From Prevotellaceae bacterium (GTDB taxonomy: Bacteria; Bacteroidota; Bacteroidia; Bacteroidales; UBA932), in NCBI GenBank assembly GCA_031276235.1, contig JAISNL010000171.1, forward strand, positions 1 to 33,683: 33,683 nucleotides of DNA. The letters run 5' to 3'. The position numbers and the translations under genes are program-made. The notes beneath the pieces are model-generated. The model saw only the letters and a program-made list of their open reading frames with translations, searched no databases and was not told where the DNA came from. Positions 24,952-33,658 of the stretch are shown here, in pieces. Numbering within the stretch: the stretch's first letter is position 1; each line of letters starts with the position of its first letter.

Positions 24952-27900
24952 TTACTGCTGAGTGAAGAAGTTTAAAATTCTTTGCATCAAATCAGTTCTT
25001 TCCTCATCGGTTTTTATTGCTTCAAAGGGAAATCCGAAGATGCAGGTTTTGTATTTTTTGTCACTGTATGCTATTCCTGCGCTGATATTGTTTTCGGAAT
25101 AGCGTAAAATCGTGGTTGCCATATTATCGGCAGGCACAATTCCATCTGGCGCTTCAACTACGTACGATTGTCTGTTCAGAACGTTGTGAAATTCATAATT
25201 GCCGCATTTGGGCATCAATGTTGAAGGTACTCCTTTTATGCGTCCGTCGGTAGAAGCCATGCCTGTATGCCATTTGTAGTGTAAAATGTTTTGAGCAAAA
25301 GCAGTATCTTTTTCAATTATTACACCCGAATCCCAAAGGTCGGTTGCCACAAAAGCGCCGCTTACAAAAATGTTTCCGCCATAAGCGCAATAATCGCTTA
25401 TTGCATCCTGAAGTTTTTCGGAAAATGTTTTAAATTGCGGAATATCTTTGCCTGCTCCTATTTTGGTTTGACGCTGTTTTCCGAGAATAATATCCACTAT
25501 CTTATAGTTTTTCAAATCAATCTGTCCGTTTTCAATTGCTTTTGCGCTGCACGACACAAACGAAAAATCATTGTTTTCAATAATCGCTTTTCCATGTATT
25601 AAAGGATAATCGAATGAATTTCCGGCAATAACTTTGGTTTCGCAGTTTGCGTGACTTGCTCCGAATCCGGGCGAATCGTCATCCGACCACTCTACATCCC
25701 GTCTGTATTCGTACTGGCTTCCGATATAACTTATATCAACTTTATCGGGAACTCCGTGGTCGAACCTGTCAACAAAACCTCCTATAACGGTATCAATCTG
25801 GAAACTTGCGGGAGCGCTCAATCTGTCAAAGGCATTGACAATAAGAATTGTTGCTTTTTCGTTTGGGGATTTATATACCGATAAAATTTCGGAATGAAAA
25901 CTTTCTCCGCCATCGTTTATCGCCGCTATTTTGAAACTGTACATTTTGCCCGATACAATATCTACCATGCAAGATTCGCCGTCGGCTACCGTTCCGTTGT
26001 CAAAATCTCCGTCATCAATTCTTGTATAAATCAAATATTGCGTTGGTTGTGCCGTTGGCTCGTATTTGTCTTCAATGGGTTTCCATTTAAGCGCTACTTC
26101 GTTGTCGGTTATAAATTCGGCGCTGAACTGTTCAATGGGCAAAGGCTGTACTGCATAGTTGTAATCGTTTTGATTTGCTATGAATTTTAACATGCCTTTG
26201 TATATTGCGCGGCTAACGACAAAACGGAAACGCGGATCAAGCCCGTAGCGCATATCTGCAAAATTTTGATGCGACAGCAATTCGAGCAGCATTGTAGGAA
26301 CTTCGGGTACGCGGGCTTCACTGTACGATTTGTTCCACATGCCGCGGCGCGTCCATGTAGAATCGTTGAATGTATTGCGAACATCGCTTACGATATTTGT
26401 CATTATCAAATCTGTCAAATCGCGCGAAGCGTAACGCGAAACTCCATTTTTGAATTTTTCGTTGTTATGTTTTGTCATAAAAATACCGAGCGTACCGATA
26501 ATCGAATCATTTTTTACAGTGCCGGCATCGCTGTGAAAGGCAAGAGCCAAATCAACAGGAATGTTCAATCCCTTTTCTTTTGCAATAACAGATGATCCTC
26601 CGGCGATATAATTTACCCAATTTCCGCGAGAACTGTAATCATCTATATAATCGTTTTTATTTTCATTGCGATTATAAACAGAATCAGGAACTCCAGCCCA
26701 TTGCATCCAGTATCGTGCGCCTTCGGTGAATCGTGGATAGCCGCTTGTTTCATAGTCGTAATATATGGAAGGAATAATTTTTGAGGTATCCAATTTTTCT
26801 TCCGAACTTTTTGTATTCGAGAGTTCCAGACCTTCGGGATTCGGGCGGCGCGCGATATTGCCCATTCCTCCGCCGAATTTCACCGCATCTGCCGTAATGA
26901 TTTGCTCTCTTTTTTTTGCAATATTAGACAGACGCACGCCAAAATTATCGTTACAGCCTTTATCAAAAGCAAATGTTCCCAGATAAATCCACGTTCCGCC
27001 TCCCATTGTCTGGTTTACTTCAAACTTTGTTTCGCCGCCTTTGTGAAAAACGGTATATGTTGCATTGTCGCTACTGTTTTGCAAGGTTTTGTAGGAAACA
27101 TATACGGCATAATGACCAGTTTCAGGAATATTCGGAATCCATTCTGCATAGCTTTCATCATCGTCATCTTTTACGGTTGATATTTGCCTGTAAGTTCCCA
27201 TTCGGAATGGATTTTCATTTTCAATATAAAAGTCTCTGACATGCGCAAATCCTGAATCAACAGGCGTTTCCCAAACTTCTCTGCTGTTTTTTTCAATATA
27301 TTTCGACAAAAAGGCGCTGCCGTCATTATCCACAATCACTTCATTCAGTTGAATATCGCGCTCGCGCGGAATCAAAACGTTTGCTCCTGCATTTTCGAGC
27401 ATAGGAACTAAATACGGCAATACAAAACTTTGAGTAAACAAATCTTCAACTGTTTGGAATATGCGCGAACGCTGCCATTCCCAGCGGGCGAGTTTTTGTT
27501 CATAATACCAGCCATGGCTCTGCCACACGGCAATATGACGGTTTTGAAGCCCCGATGATATTTCATACGGTTTGGATACATTTACAACTAATTGATTGTC
27601 GGCTTTACGCTTAAATTTTCTAATCTTGTCGAAGTGTTTTGTGCGATAGAAATTAGGAATCAAATCGTCAATACTCATTCCGTTGGTGCGGATAATAAAT
27701 TTATATTTCTGTTGCTTTTCAGGGAATAAAAATTTTACTGCCCAGTACATTTCTTCGGTATTGTCGGGGCGAAACGGCACATACGAAAGCGACTCCGAAG
27801 CGTTTATTACAACCTGTTTGGCATTGTCGTCAATAGTTATTTTTCTTATTTGCAAAGTGCCGATATTTGTATATTGTTTAGCAACAGCGGTAAGCCGTTC

Positions 27901-27999
27901 GCCTATTTTTATTTTTAACGAATCTGTTTGCGCTTCGATATTGGCAGACGCAAAAAATGCAGCAAATGCTAAAGTTACTTTTATAAATATATTCCGCAT
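24952..27999 (-). CDS. Secreted amidase-like protein with golvesin-like and fibronectin III-like domains
   Basis: This 1015-residue protein has a signal peptide (MRNIFIKVTLAFAAFFASAN, cleaved near residue 23). Landmarks of zinc amidases (Amidase_3 fold) are split across it: a first His in VWQSHGWYYE (His162), PRERD (211-215), the second metal His in ALAFHSDAG (His489), and the catalytic-type Glu in MLLELLSHQN (Glu573). Between them, at about 283-378, lies a beta-rich domain resembling the golvesin C-terminal domain (YAEWIPNIPETGHYAVYVSY). Residues 618-710 look like fibronectin type III. The last 300 residues (ATILIVNAFDRLSAP onward) look like an alpha/beta domain I cannot name. Such proteins are sometimes annotated as xanthan lyase. 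The likely activity is peptidoglycan or glycopeptide amide hydrolysis in the periplasm or outside, inferred from motifs only. Confidence 0.8.
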   Translation of the reverse strand: MRNIFIKVTLAFAAFFASANIEAQTDSLKIKIGERLTAVAKQYTNIGTLQIRKITIDDNAKQVVINASESLSYVPFRPDNTEEMYWAVKFLFPEKQQKYKFIIRTNGMSIDDLIPNFYRTKHFDKIRKFKRKADNQLVVNVSKPYEISSGLQNRHIAVWQSHGWYYEQKLARWEWQRSRIFQTVEDLFTQSFVLPYLVPMLENAGANVLIPRERDIQLNEVIVDNDGSAFLSKYIEKNSREVWETPVDSGFAHVRDFYIENENPFRMGTYRQISTVKDDDDESYAEWIPNIPETGHYAVYVSYKTLQNSSDNATYTVFHKGGETKFEVNQTMGGGTWIYLGTFAFDKGCNDNFGVRLSNIAKKREQIITADAVKFGGGMGNIARRPNPEGLELSNTKSSEEKLDTSKIIPSIYYDYETSGYPRFTEGARYWMQWAGVPDSVYNRNENKNDYIDDYSSRGNWVNYIAGGSSVIAKEKGLNIPVDLALAFHSDAGTVKNDSIIGTLGIFMTKHNNEKFKNGVSRYASRDLTDLIMTNIVSDVRNTFNDSTWTRRGMWNKSYSEARVPEVPTMLLELLSHQNFADMRYGLDPRFRFVVSRAIYKGMLKFIANQNDYNYAVQPLPIEQFSAEFITDNEVALKWKPIEDKYEPTAQPTQYLIYTRIDDGDFDNGTVADGESCMVDIVSGKMYSFKIAAINDGGESFHSEILSVYKSPNEKATILIVNAFDRLSAPASFQIDTVIGGFVDRFDHGVPDKVDISYIGSQYEYRRDVEWSDDDSPGFGASHANCETKVIAGNSFDYPLIHGKAIIENNDFSFVSCSAKAIENGQIDLKNYKIVDIILGKQRQTKIGAGKDIPQFKTFSEKLQDAISDYCAYGGNIFVSGAFVATDLWDSGVIIEKDTAFAQNILHYKWHTGMASTDGRIKGVPSTLMPKCGNYEFHNVLNRQSYVVEAPDGIVPADNMATTILRYSENNISAGIAYSDKKYKTCIFGFPFEAIKTDEERTDLMQRILNFFTQQ

Positions 28000-28024
28000 A
28001 ATTATAATTTTATTAAAATGATTG

Positions 28025-28032
28025 CAAATTTA
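28025..28032 (-). promoter_or_regulatory. -7 box of the amidase-like gene
   Basis: TAAATTTG on the minus strand, 25 bases before the ATG at 27999, fits TAnnTTTG. No clear -33 is seen. Confidence 0.4.
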
Positions 28033-28138
28033 CAAAATAAATAGATATGCAGTTGCAGAAAATGAAAGAAACTTTTGCGAATAAGCAAACAGAATTATAA
28101 ATAAACTCAAAAATGAAAAAAATATTAACGATTTTTTC

Positions 28139-28215
28139 GTTCAATTTTTATTCACCGTTTTTTCCAAAAGTTTCTTTTTTTAATGCCGCCTGAATTTGCT
28201 TGGTAAGGAACGGCT
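28139..28215 (-). repeat. Dispersed repeat, copy B (partner at 1541-1607)
   Basis: The copy matches copy A with small indels, sharing cgttcaattt, aatgccgcc and ttggtaagga on the plus strand. On the minus strand it reads LTKQIQAALKKETFGKNGE then stop, with in-frame stops just upstream. It is therefore a decayed fragment and not a gene. Confidence 0.65.
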
Positions 28216-28271
28216 ATTTATTAATTTAATTGAATTTTTGTTTTACAGAGGTATAATTACAAACTTTTATA

Positions 28272-28279
28272 TAATTTTG
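28272..28279 (+). promoter_or_regulatory. Possible -7 box for gldFG
   Basis: TAATTTTG fits TAnnTTTG and would give a leader of about 80 bases before gldF. No good -33 is seen and the region is AT-rich. Confidence 0.35.
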
Positions 28280-28367
28280 CGATGTCAACTTTTATCAAAA
28301 TATTTACAAAATGAATTTTTGCAAAACATTATGATAACAAAATGTATTAAATTATTAAAAAACAAAA

Positions 28368-29099
28368 ATGCTGCCGATACTTAAAAAAGAAATCATACTG
28401 TTTTTTTCGTCGCTTACAGGATACATAAGCGTAGTGATTTTCCTTTTCCTCACGGCTTGGTTTATGTGGATTTCGCACGGCGAAATGAACATAATTGACA
28501 GCGGCTATGCAAATATCGATACCCTGTTTATAATTGCTCCGTGGATTTTTCTATTCCTTGTGCCTGCAACAACAATGCGCAGTTTTGCAGAAGAAAAGAA
28601 AATGGGAACGATAGAAATTTTATTCACAAAACCAATAGGCGAATTAAGCCTGATTACGGCAAAATTTTTGGCTGCCGTTGTACTCGTATTTCTGTCGTTG
28701 CTGCCGTGTTTGCTGTATTTTGTAACGGTTTACCAGCTCGGCAATCCTGCCGGCAATATTGATATTGGAGGCGCATGGGGATCGTTTATAGGTTTGTTTT
28801 TTCTGGCATCGTGTTATGCCGCAATCGGCGTTTTTGCATCCTCGCTGAGCGACAATCAAATTTTTGCCTTCATACTTGCGGCAGTGATTTGTTTCTTTAT
28901 GTATATCGGAATAGCTGAACTTTCGAGCATTAAAATATTTTTGTTTGCCGACAGTTTTCTGCTGTCACTAAGCATCAACGAACATTATCAGTCAATAAGT
29001 CGCGGTGTTGTAGATACACGCGATGTACTTTATTTTATAAGCCTTATAACCGTTTTCATTCTGTTTACGCGGCTCAAACTGCAATCACGAAAATGGTAA
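28368..29099 (+). CDS. gldF: GldF, gliding-type ABC transporter permease
   Basis: The 243-residue inner-membrane protein has about six hydrophobic segments. It shows the ABC-2-type permease pattern FLVPATTMRSFAEEKKMGTI, then EILFTKPIGELSLITAKFLA, typical of GldF/NosY-like permeases. With GldG and the ATPase GldA it forms an ABC transporter required for gliding in flavobacteria. Homologs also occur in non-gliding Bacteroidota, where the role is unclear. gldG follows 14 bases later. No gldA is in the window; in known gliders it is often elsewhere. Confidence 0.9.
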   Translation: MLPILKKEIILFFSSLTGYISVVIFLFLTAWFMWISHGEMNIIDSGYANIDTLFIIAPWIFLFLVPATTMRSFAEEKKMGTIEILFTKPIGELSLITAKFLAAVVLVFLSLLPCLLYFVTVYQLGNPAGNIDIGGAWGSFIGLFFLASCYAAIGVFASSLSDNQIFAFILAAVICFFMYIGIAELSSIKIFLFADSFLLSLSINEHYQSISRGVVDTRDVLYFISLITVFILFTRLKLQSRKW

Positions 29100-29113
29100 A
29101 ATAGTTTAACAAT

Positions 29114-30832
29114 ATGCGATTAAGACAAAAAAATATTATACAAACGTTATTAATAATTGCCGCAATATTATTAATAAATATCATCCTGTCAGCATCTTTT
29201 TTCCGAATTGATTTAACATCCGACAAGCGATATACCATAAACGACGTAAGCAAAAAAACAATGCAACAGATAGATGACATCGCTTATGTGCGCGTATATA
29301 TGGATGGAGAAATGCCTGTTGAATTTAAAAAATTGCGCCGTTCAATAAAAGAAACTCTCAACGAACTTCAAATTTATGGACGAAATAATTTGCAGTATGA
29401 TTTTATAAATCCGTCGGCAGGCAACGAAACCGAACGCGAAGCCTTTTTTACAGAACTGATCAGCAAAGGTATCGAACCGTTCACCGTTCAAATCAACGAT
29501 GACGAAGGCGGAGCAATTCAGCGAAATATATTTCCGGCAGCTACGGTTAGATATAAAGGAAAAGAAAAATCAATAAATTTTTTCAAATACAATGACAGGC
29601 TGCTGCCCGAAGAAAACATAAATCTTGCTTATCAAAATATAGAATTTGAACTGATTTCGACCATAAAACTGTTGAGCCGCAAGGATTTTCCGAATATTGC
29701 ATTTATCAACGGACACGGAGAACTTGATGACTACGAAACCCGCGATTTGGAAAGAGAACTGTCTCAGTTTTATAATATCAATCACGTTACGCTCAACGGC
29801 AAAGTTGGTATTCTTGACACATATAAAACAGTGATTGTTGCAAAACCTCAAAATGCGTGGAGCGAAGACGACAAACTGGTTATTGACCAGTATATCATGA
29901 ACGGAGGAAATGTTGCATGGTTTATCGACGCAGTCAACATACATGCCGACAGCCTTGCCAAAGGCGAATTTACATACGCCGTGCAAAACATGCACAATCT
30001 CGATGATTTGCTGTTTCGCTACGGAGCGCGAATAAATGCCGATTTGATTCAGGATTTGCAGTGCGCATATATTCCTGTAAACATTGCCGTTGCCGGTTCG
30101 CAGCCCAATTTTCAGCCCGAACAGTGGCTCTACTATCCTTTGCTTTTTGCAAACTACGAAAACATAATCACCAAAGGCATCAATCTGGTGAAATCGCAAT
30201 ATGCAAGCACTTTAGATTTTGTAGGCTCATCTAAGTCTAATGTGCATAAAACTCCGCTTTTGTACACTTCCAACAGAGTGAAACTCACAAAAATGCCTGC
30301 AATTATTTCGCTTGCGCAGATAAACGACAAAATCACCGAAATAGATTTTAATCACTCGTTCAAAACGGTAGCAGCCATTTTTGAAGGGAATTTCGAATCG
30401 GGATTTAAAAATCGAATATTAAACAAATACAACAATGGCAATCCTTTTGATTTTACAGCCGAAAGCAAACGGGTGAAAATGTTTATCGCTTCCGATGGCG
30501 ATATTATCCGCAACGATGTTGTACGGCGTGCAAGCCGTACCGACATTTTCCCTCTCGGATACGACAGATACATGAAACGAACTTTCGGCAACAAAGATTT
30601 TGTAAAAAACATAATTCTTTACCTTACCGATGACAGCGGACTTCTGGAAATTCATGCCCGCGAAATATCGCTACGTTTGCTTGACAAAGAAATGATTGTA
30701 TTGAATAGAAACCGTATAATACTTGTGAACACGTTGCTCCCGCCATCTGCAATTATAATTTTCGGAATAATATTTACTTTAGTACGCAAAAGAATCAATA
30801 CGCGAAAAATCAGACTGAAAAATGATGTTTGA
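29114..30832 (+). CDS. gldG: GldG, gliding-type ABC transporter auxiliary protein
   Basis: The 572-residue protein has an N-terminal membrane segment (about 8-28, IIQTLLIIAAILLINIILSA), the family's opening FRIDLTSDKRYTINDVSKKT, and a large periplasmic part. That part includes IAFINGHGELDDYETRDLER and the ABC-transporter auxiliary domain. A second membrane segment lies near the C-terminus (about 537-560), then a basic tail. It works with GldF in the same complex. Length and topology are normal for GldG. A short perfect hairpin directly follows the stop (30835-30860). Confidence 0.92.
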   Translation: MRLRQKNIIQTLLIIAAILLINIILSASFFRIDLTSDKRYTINDVSKKTMQQIDDIAYVRVYMDGEMPVEFKKLRRSIKETLNELQIYGRNNLQYDFINPSAGNETEREAFFTELISKGIEPFTVQINDDEGGAIQRNIFPAATVRYKGKEKSINFFKYNDRLLPEENINLAYQNIEFELISTIKLLSRKDFPNIAFINGHGELDDYETRDLERELSQFYNINHVTLNGKVGILDTYKTVIVAKPQNAWSEDDKLVIDQYIMNGGNVAWFIDAVNIHADSLAKGEFTYAVQNMHNLDDLLFRYGARINADLIQDLQCAYIPVNIAVAGSQPNFQPEQWLYYPLLFANYENIITKGINLVKSQYASTLDFVGSSKSNVHKTPLLYTSNRVKLTKMPAIISLAQINDKITEIDFNHSFKTVAAIFEGNFESGFKNRILNKYNNGNPFDFTAESKRVKMFIASDGDIIRNDVVRRASRTDIFPLGYDRYMKRTFGNKDFVKNIILYLTDDSGLLEIHAREISLRLLDKEMIVLNRNRIILVNTLLPPSAIIIFGIIFTLVRKRINTRKIRLKNDV

Positions 30833-30834
30833 AA

Positions 30835-30860
30835 TTTTTGTCGGTCAGCAGCGACAAAAA
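30835..30860 (+). other. Hairpin just after gldG
   Basis: TTTTTGTCG (30835-30843) and CGACAAAAA (30852-30860) form a perfect 9-bp inverted repeat with an 8-base loop, two bases after the gldG stop. The bases after it are A-rich with no T run, so it is not a standard terminator. It may protect the mRNA 3' end. Confidence 0.45.
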
Positions 30861-30874
30861 AAATATATAAGCAA

Positions 30875-30908
30875 TTTGAAACAGTTTCTTAAAAAAGTAT
30901 TATCTTTG
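30875..30908 (+). promoter_or_regulatory. Promoter of tRNA-Thr
   Basis: TTTG (30875-30878), 22 bases, then TATCTTTG (30901-30908), which ends 11 bases before the tRNA. The -7 match is exact; the spacing is slightly long. Confidence 0.6.
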
Positions 30909-30919
30909 CGCCGTTAAAT

Positions 30920-30991
30920 GCCCTTTTAGCTCAGTGGTAGAGCAGCTCATTCGTAATGAGCAGGTCGTCGGTTCAAATCCGATGAAGGGCT
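30920..30991 (+). tRNA. tRNA-Thr (anticodon CGU)
   Basis: The 72-nt gene has an acceptor stem GCCCTTT/GAAGGGC with G-T pairing at its base. The D arm is AGCTC..GAGC and the anticodon stem GCTCA/TGAGC encloses TTCGTAA, so the anticodon is CGU. The T arm has GTTCAAATC. The discriminator is U and no CCA is encoded. Confidence 0.95.
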
Positions 30992-31096
30992 CAAACTTCA
31001 AAATAATCTGTTACAATTTGTTATGTTCGCACATTATAAAAAATATTTGGGTTGTTGCTCAAATCAAGAATTGCTAATTCAGTGTTTATACATAGT

Positions 31097-31301
31097 GATG
31101 AAAAATTAATAAAATGTAACAGCCAAACCTCATTTTTACTTAATTTCCCCGATGAAACAACCACAATAGCAGCAATAAACCAACGATCACAACCTCATTT
31201 ACTCATTAACCTATGTTGTTTGTTTTCAAATCAGGTGAAAATCAGGTTTTATCATCGTTTGTTCAATATTGGGGGTTGTTATATTCTATTAATTTTTCAT
31301 C
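31097..31301. repeat. MITE-like element bounded by 25-bp inverted repeats
   Basis: The left arm (31097-31121) and right arm (31277-31301) are inverted copies of 25 bases with 2 mismatches; the core is TATTAATTTTTCATC. Similarity fades outward but remains visible for about 20 more bases on each side. Both arms, read outward, encode GCYILLIFH. No transposase lies between them, and I could not identify a target-site duplication. It lies about 100 bases past tRNA-Thr. Confidence 0.5.
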
Positions 31302-31511
31302 CTTTTATAACTTTATGAGCTAACGAAGAGTTCCTTCCTTTGAATATACGATTTCAGAGCAAGTATAAAGTCTAATCAAAAAAAGTCTTTTCAGTAAAAA
31401 ACCTTCTCCGCCATTTTACATATAATTTGCGACAAAAGTAATAAAAAAAACAGTATTTGAAAAAAACAATAAAAAAATATGTTTTTGCTATATAAATTAG
31501 TTTAGAATCAT

Positions 31512-31519
31512 TAATTTTG
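31512..31519 (+). promoter_or_regulatory. -7 box of the carboxyltransferase gene
   Basis: TAATTTTG fits TAnnTTTG, 42 bases before the ATG. The nearest upstream TTTG (31484-31487) is 24 bases away, longer than usual. Confidence 0.45.
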
Positions 31520-31561
31520 TCGTCCCAAAAATATTGTATAAAATAATAAAAGAAAAACAAA

Positions 31562-33343
31562 ATGGCAAAAGAAATAAAATTCAGTCTTTTATACCGCGAT
31601 ATGTGGCAATCGTCGGGAAAATATCAACCACGCGTTGATCAGTTGGAGCAAATCGCTCCCGTAATTATTGATATGGGCTGTTTTGCCCGCGTTGAAACGA
31701 ATGGCGGCGCATTTGAACAGGTGAATCTGCTGTATGGAGAGAATCCCAATGTTGCAGTTCGTAAATTCACAAAACCATTTAATCAGGCAGGCATAAAAAC
31801 TCACATGCTTGACAGAGGATTAAACGCTCTGCGCATGTATCCTGTTCCTGCCGATGTGCGTAAATTAATGTATAAGGTCAAACATGCTCAAGGTGTTGAT
31901 ATTACCCGCATTTTTTGCGGTCTCAACGACAGCAGAAACATTATACGGTCAATAAAATATGCAAAAGAAGGCGGAATGACGCCGCAAGGGTCGCTGTGTA
32001 TCACACATTCGCCAGTGCACACCGTAGAATATTATGTAAATCTTGCAAAAACGCTGATAGAAAACGGCGCTGAAGAAATATGCCTTAAAGACATGGCAGG
32101 AATCGGACGTCCATACAGCATAGGGCAAATTATAAAAGGAATCAAAACAGCGTATCCAGATATAATTGTTGATTATCACGGACACAGCGGACCAGGATTT
32201 TCGGTTGCTTCGATGCTTGAAGCTGCAAAAAACGGCGTTGATATAATAAACGTTGCAATGGAGCCTGTTTCGTGGGGAATGGTTCATCCAGATGTGATTA
32301 CAATTCAAGCCATGCTGAAAGATGCGGGATTCACAGTTCCCGAAATAAACATGAAAGCATACATGGAAGCACGCCGCCTGACGCAATCGTTTATTGATGA
32401 CTTCCTTGGATATTTTATGGATCCAAGCAACAAAGTAAGCACATCATTGCTGGTTGGCTGCGGACTTCCGGGCGGAATGATGGGATCGATGATGGCTGAC
32501 CTTAAAGGTATGCACAACGCAATAAACATGGCGCTTCGTCAACATAAAAAAGCCGAAGTTACACTAAACGAACTTGTAGTCCAACTTTTTCAGGAAGTTG
32601 AATACGTATGGCCCAAACTCGGCTATCCTCCACTGGTAACGCCATTCAGTCAGTATGTAAAAAACATTGCACTTATGAATATTTTTTCACTGGCGAAAAA
32701 CGAACCGCGATTCTCAATCATCGACAAGGATACATGGAACATGATTTTAGGCAAAGCAGGAAAATTACCTGGCGATTTAGATACTGAAATTATTGAACTT
32801 GCGGGAAAAAATAATCTAAAATTTTACAATGGCGACCCTCAAGATGCTTTCCCCGATCAACTTGACGAATATCGAAAGGAAATGAAAGAAAACAATTGGG
32901 ATTTCGGACTTGACGATGAAGAACTGTTTGAACTGGCGATGCACGACCGCCAGTATCGCGATTATAAATCGGGAATTGCCAAAGAACGTTTCAACAAAGA
33001 ACTGGAAGCGGCAAAGGAAAAGGCAAATGCGCCGATTATTGCTGTCAGACCTGTTGTTGAAATGCCGAAATTTGACATAGAAAAAGTACTTGAACAGTAT
33101 CCTAATGCCAAACCGCTTCATGCACCCTGCAAAGGCGAAGTAATTTGGCAATACGATATTGATGATATATCAACTGCGCCGACAACAGGCACAAAATTCA
33201 ACGAAGGCGACAAGGTTTGTTTTGTGCAGGCATATTATGGAATAGAAGCCGTGGAAGCTCCTTTTGCTGGTAAAATTGTTGCCATATTTGCAAAGCAAGG
33301 CGACAAAATACAAAAAGGCGAAATACTCGGTTTCATAAGTTAA
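31562..33343 (+). CDS. Carboxyltransferase of the OadA/PycB type, lacking the biotinyl lysine
   Basis: The 593-residue protein matches the carboxyltransferase of oxaloacetate decarboxylase alpha and pyruvate carboxylase B subunits. Catalytic-domain landmarks are LLYRDMWQS (9-17, metal-ligand Asp13), CLKDMAGIGRP (174-184, Lys176), the metal histidines in DYHGHSGPG (His206, His208) and GCGLPGGMMG (299-308). A helical linker leads to a C-terminal biotinyl/lipoyl-type domain (about 518-593) with GTKFNEGDKVCFVQAYYGIE and APFAGKIVAIFAKQGDKI. The expected biotinylation motif AMKM is replaced by AYYG (557-560), with Tyr559 at the lysine position, so this domain cannot be biotinylated there. The enzyme would need a separate biotin carrier, or the domain has another role. 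It would act in pyruvate/oxaloacetate carboxyl exchange. Its promoter is at 31512 and its terminator at 33390; it appears monocistronic. Confidence 0.88.
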   Translation: MAKEIKFSLLYRDMWQSSGKYQPRVDQLEQIAPVIIDMGCFARVETNGGAFEQVNLLYGENPNVAVRKFTKPFNQAGIKTHMLDRGLNALRMYPVPADVRKLMYKVKHAQGVDITRIFCGLNDSRNIIRSIKYAKEGGMTPQGSLCITHSPVHTVEYYVNLAKTLIENGAEEICLKDMAGIGRPYSIGQIIKGIKTAYPDIIVDYHGHSGPGFSVASMLEAAKNGVDIINVAMEPVSWGMVHPDVITIQAMLKDAGFTVPEINMKAYMEARRLTQSFIDDFLGYFMDPSNKVSTSLLVGCGLPGGMMGSMMADLKGMHNAINMALRQHKKAEVTLNELVVQLFQEVEYVWPKLGYPPLVTPFSQYVKNIALMNIFSLAKNEPRFSIIDKDTWNMILGKAGKLPGDLDTEIIELAGKNNLKFYNGDPQDAFPDQLDEYRKEMKENNWDFGLDDEELFELAMHDRQYRDYKSGIAKERFNKELEAAKEKANAPIIAVRPVVEMPKFDIEKVLEQYPNAKPLHAPCKGEVIWQYDIDDISTAPTTGTKFNEGDKVCFVQAYYGIEAVEAPFAGKIVAIFAKQGDKIQKGEILGFIS

Positions 33344-33658
33344 TACCGGCATATCATTTAAACTCGTATCTTTTATATCTTTACTACTCCGGCAAAGCAG
33401 ACAGCGGCTGTTTTGCCGTTTTTTTATTTCAGTGTTCCAATTGAGAAAGTTTTGCTAAATCATTAAAGTTTTAAAACATTGAATTTGTCAACAATACAAC
33501 AGTATATATTTGTTTGTTGCTGAAACAAGGTTTTGCAAAGCCCTAAATATATTAATGATCTATTAACCTGAGTTTTGGATAAGAAGACAAAAAAGCAAGT
33601 ATTCTACAATTTTTTGTAATTTTATACTTGATTAATTAATAAATAATTACATGTGATT
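33344..33658. other. Intergenic region before the last gene
   Basis: It holds the terminator at 33390-33426. A TATACTTG (33623-33630), one base off the -7 consensus, lies 28 bases before the next ATG and may be its promoter. Nothing else is evident. Confidence 0.5.
33390..33426 (+). terminator. Intrinsic terminator of the carboxyltransferase gene
   Basis: CGGCAAAGCAG (33390-33400), a 7-base loop, then CTGTTTTGCCG (33408-33418): an 11-bp stem with one G-T pair, followed by a run of T. It lies 46 bases after the stop. Confidence 0.9.

Larger units (their letters stand above)
28000..28367. other. Divergent intergenic region between the amidase-like gene and gldF
   Basis: It holds -7 boxes for both neighbours (28025-28032 minus, 28272-28279 plus) and repeat copy B (28139-28215). 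The rest is AT-rich, with no visible gene. Confidence 0.6.
30992..31561. other. Intergenic region between tRNA-Thr and the carboxyltransferase gene
   Basis: The 570 bases hold the inverted-repeat element (31097-31301) and a -7 box for the next gene (31512-31519). An 88-codon plus-strand frame (31052-31318) overlaps the element and has no protein-like pattern. The remainder is AT-rich. Confidence 0.6.

Noticed and set aside
31052-31318. 88-codon frame after tRNA-Thr
   Set aside because: It runs across the inverted-repeat element, has an unlikely composition and lacks a start context.
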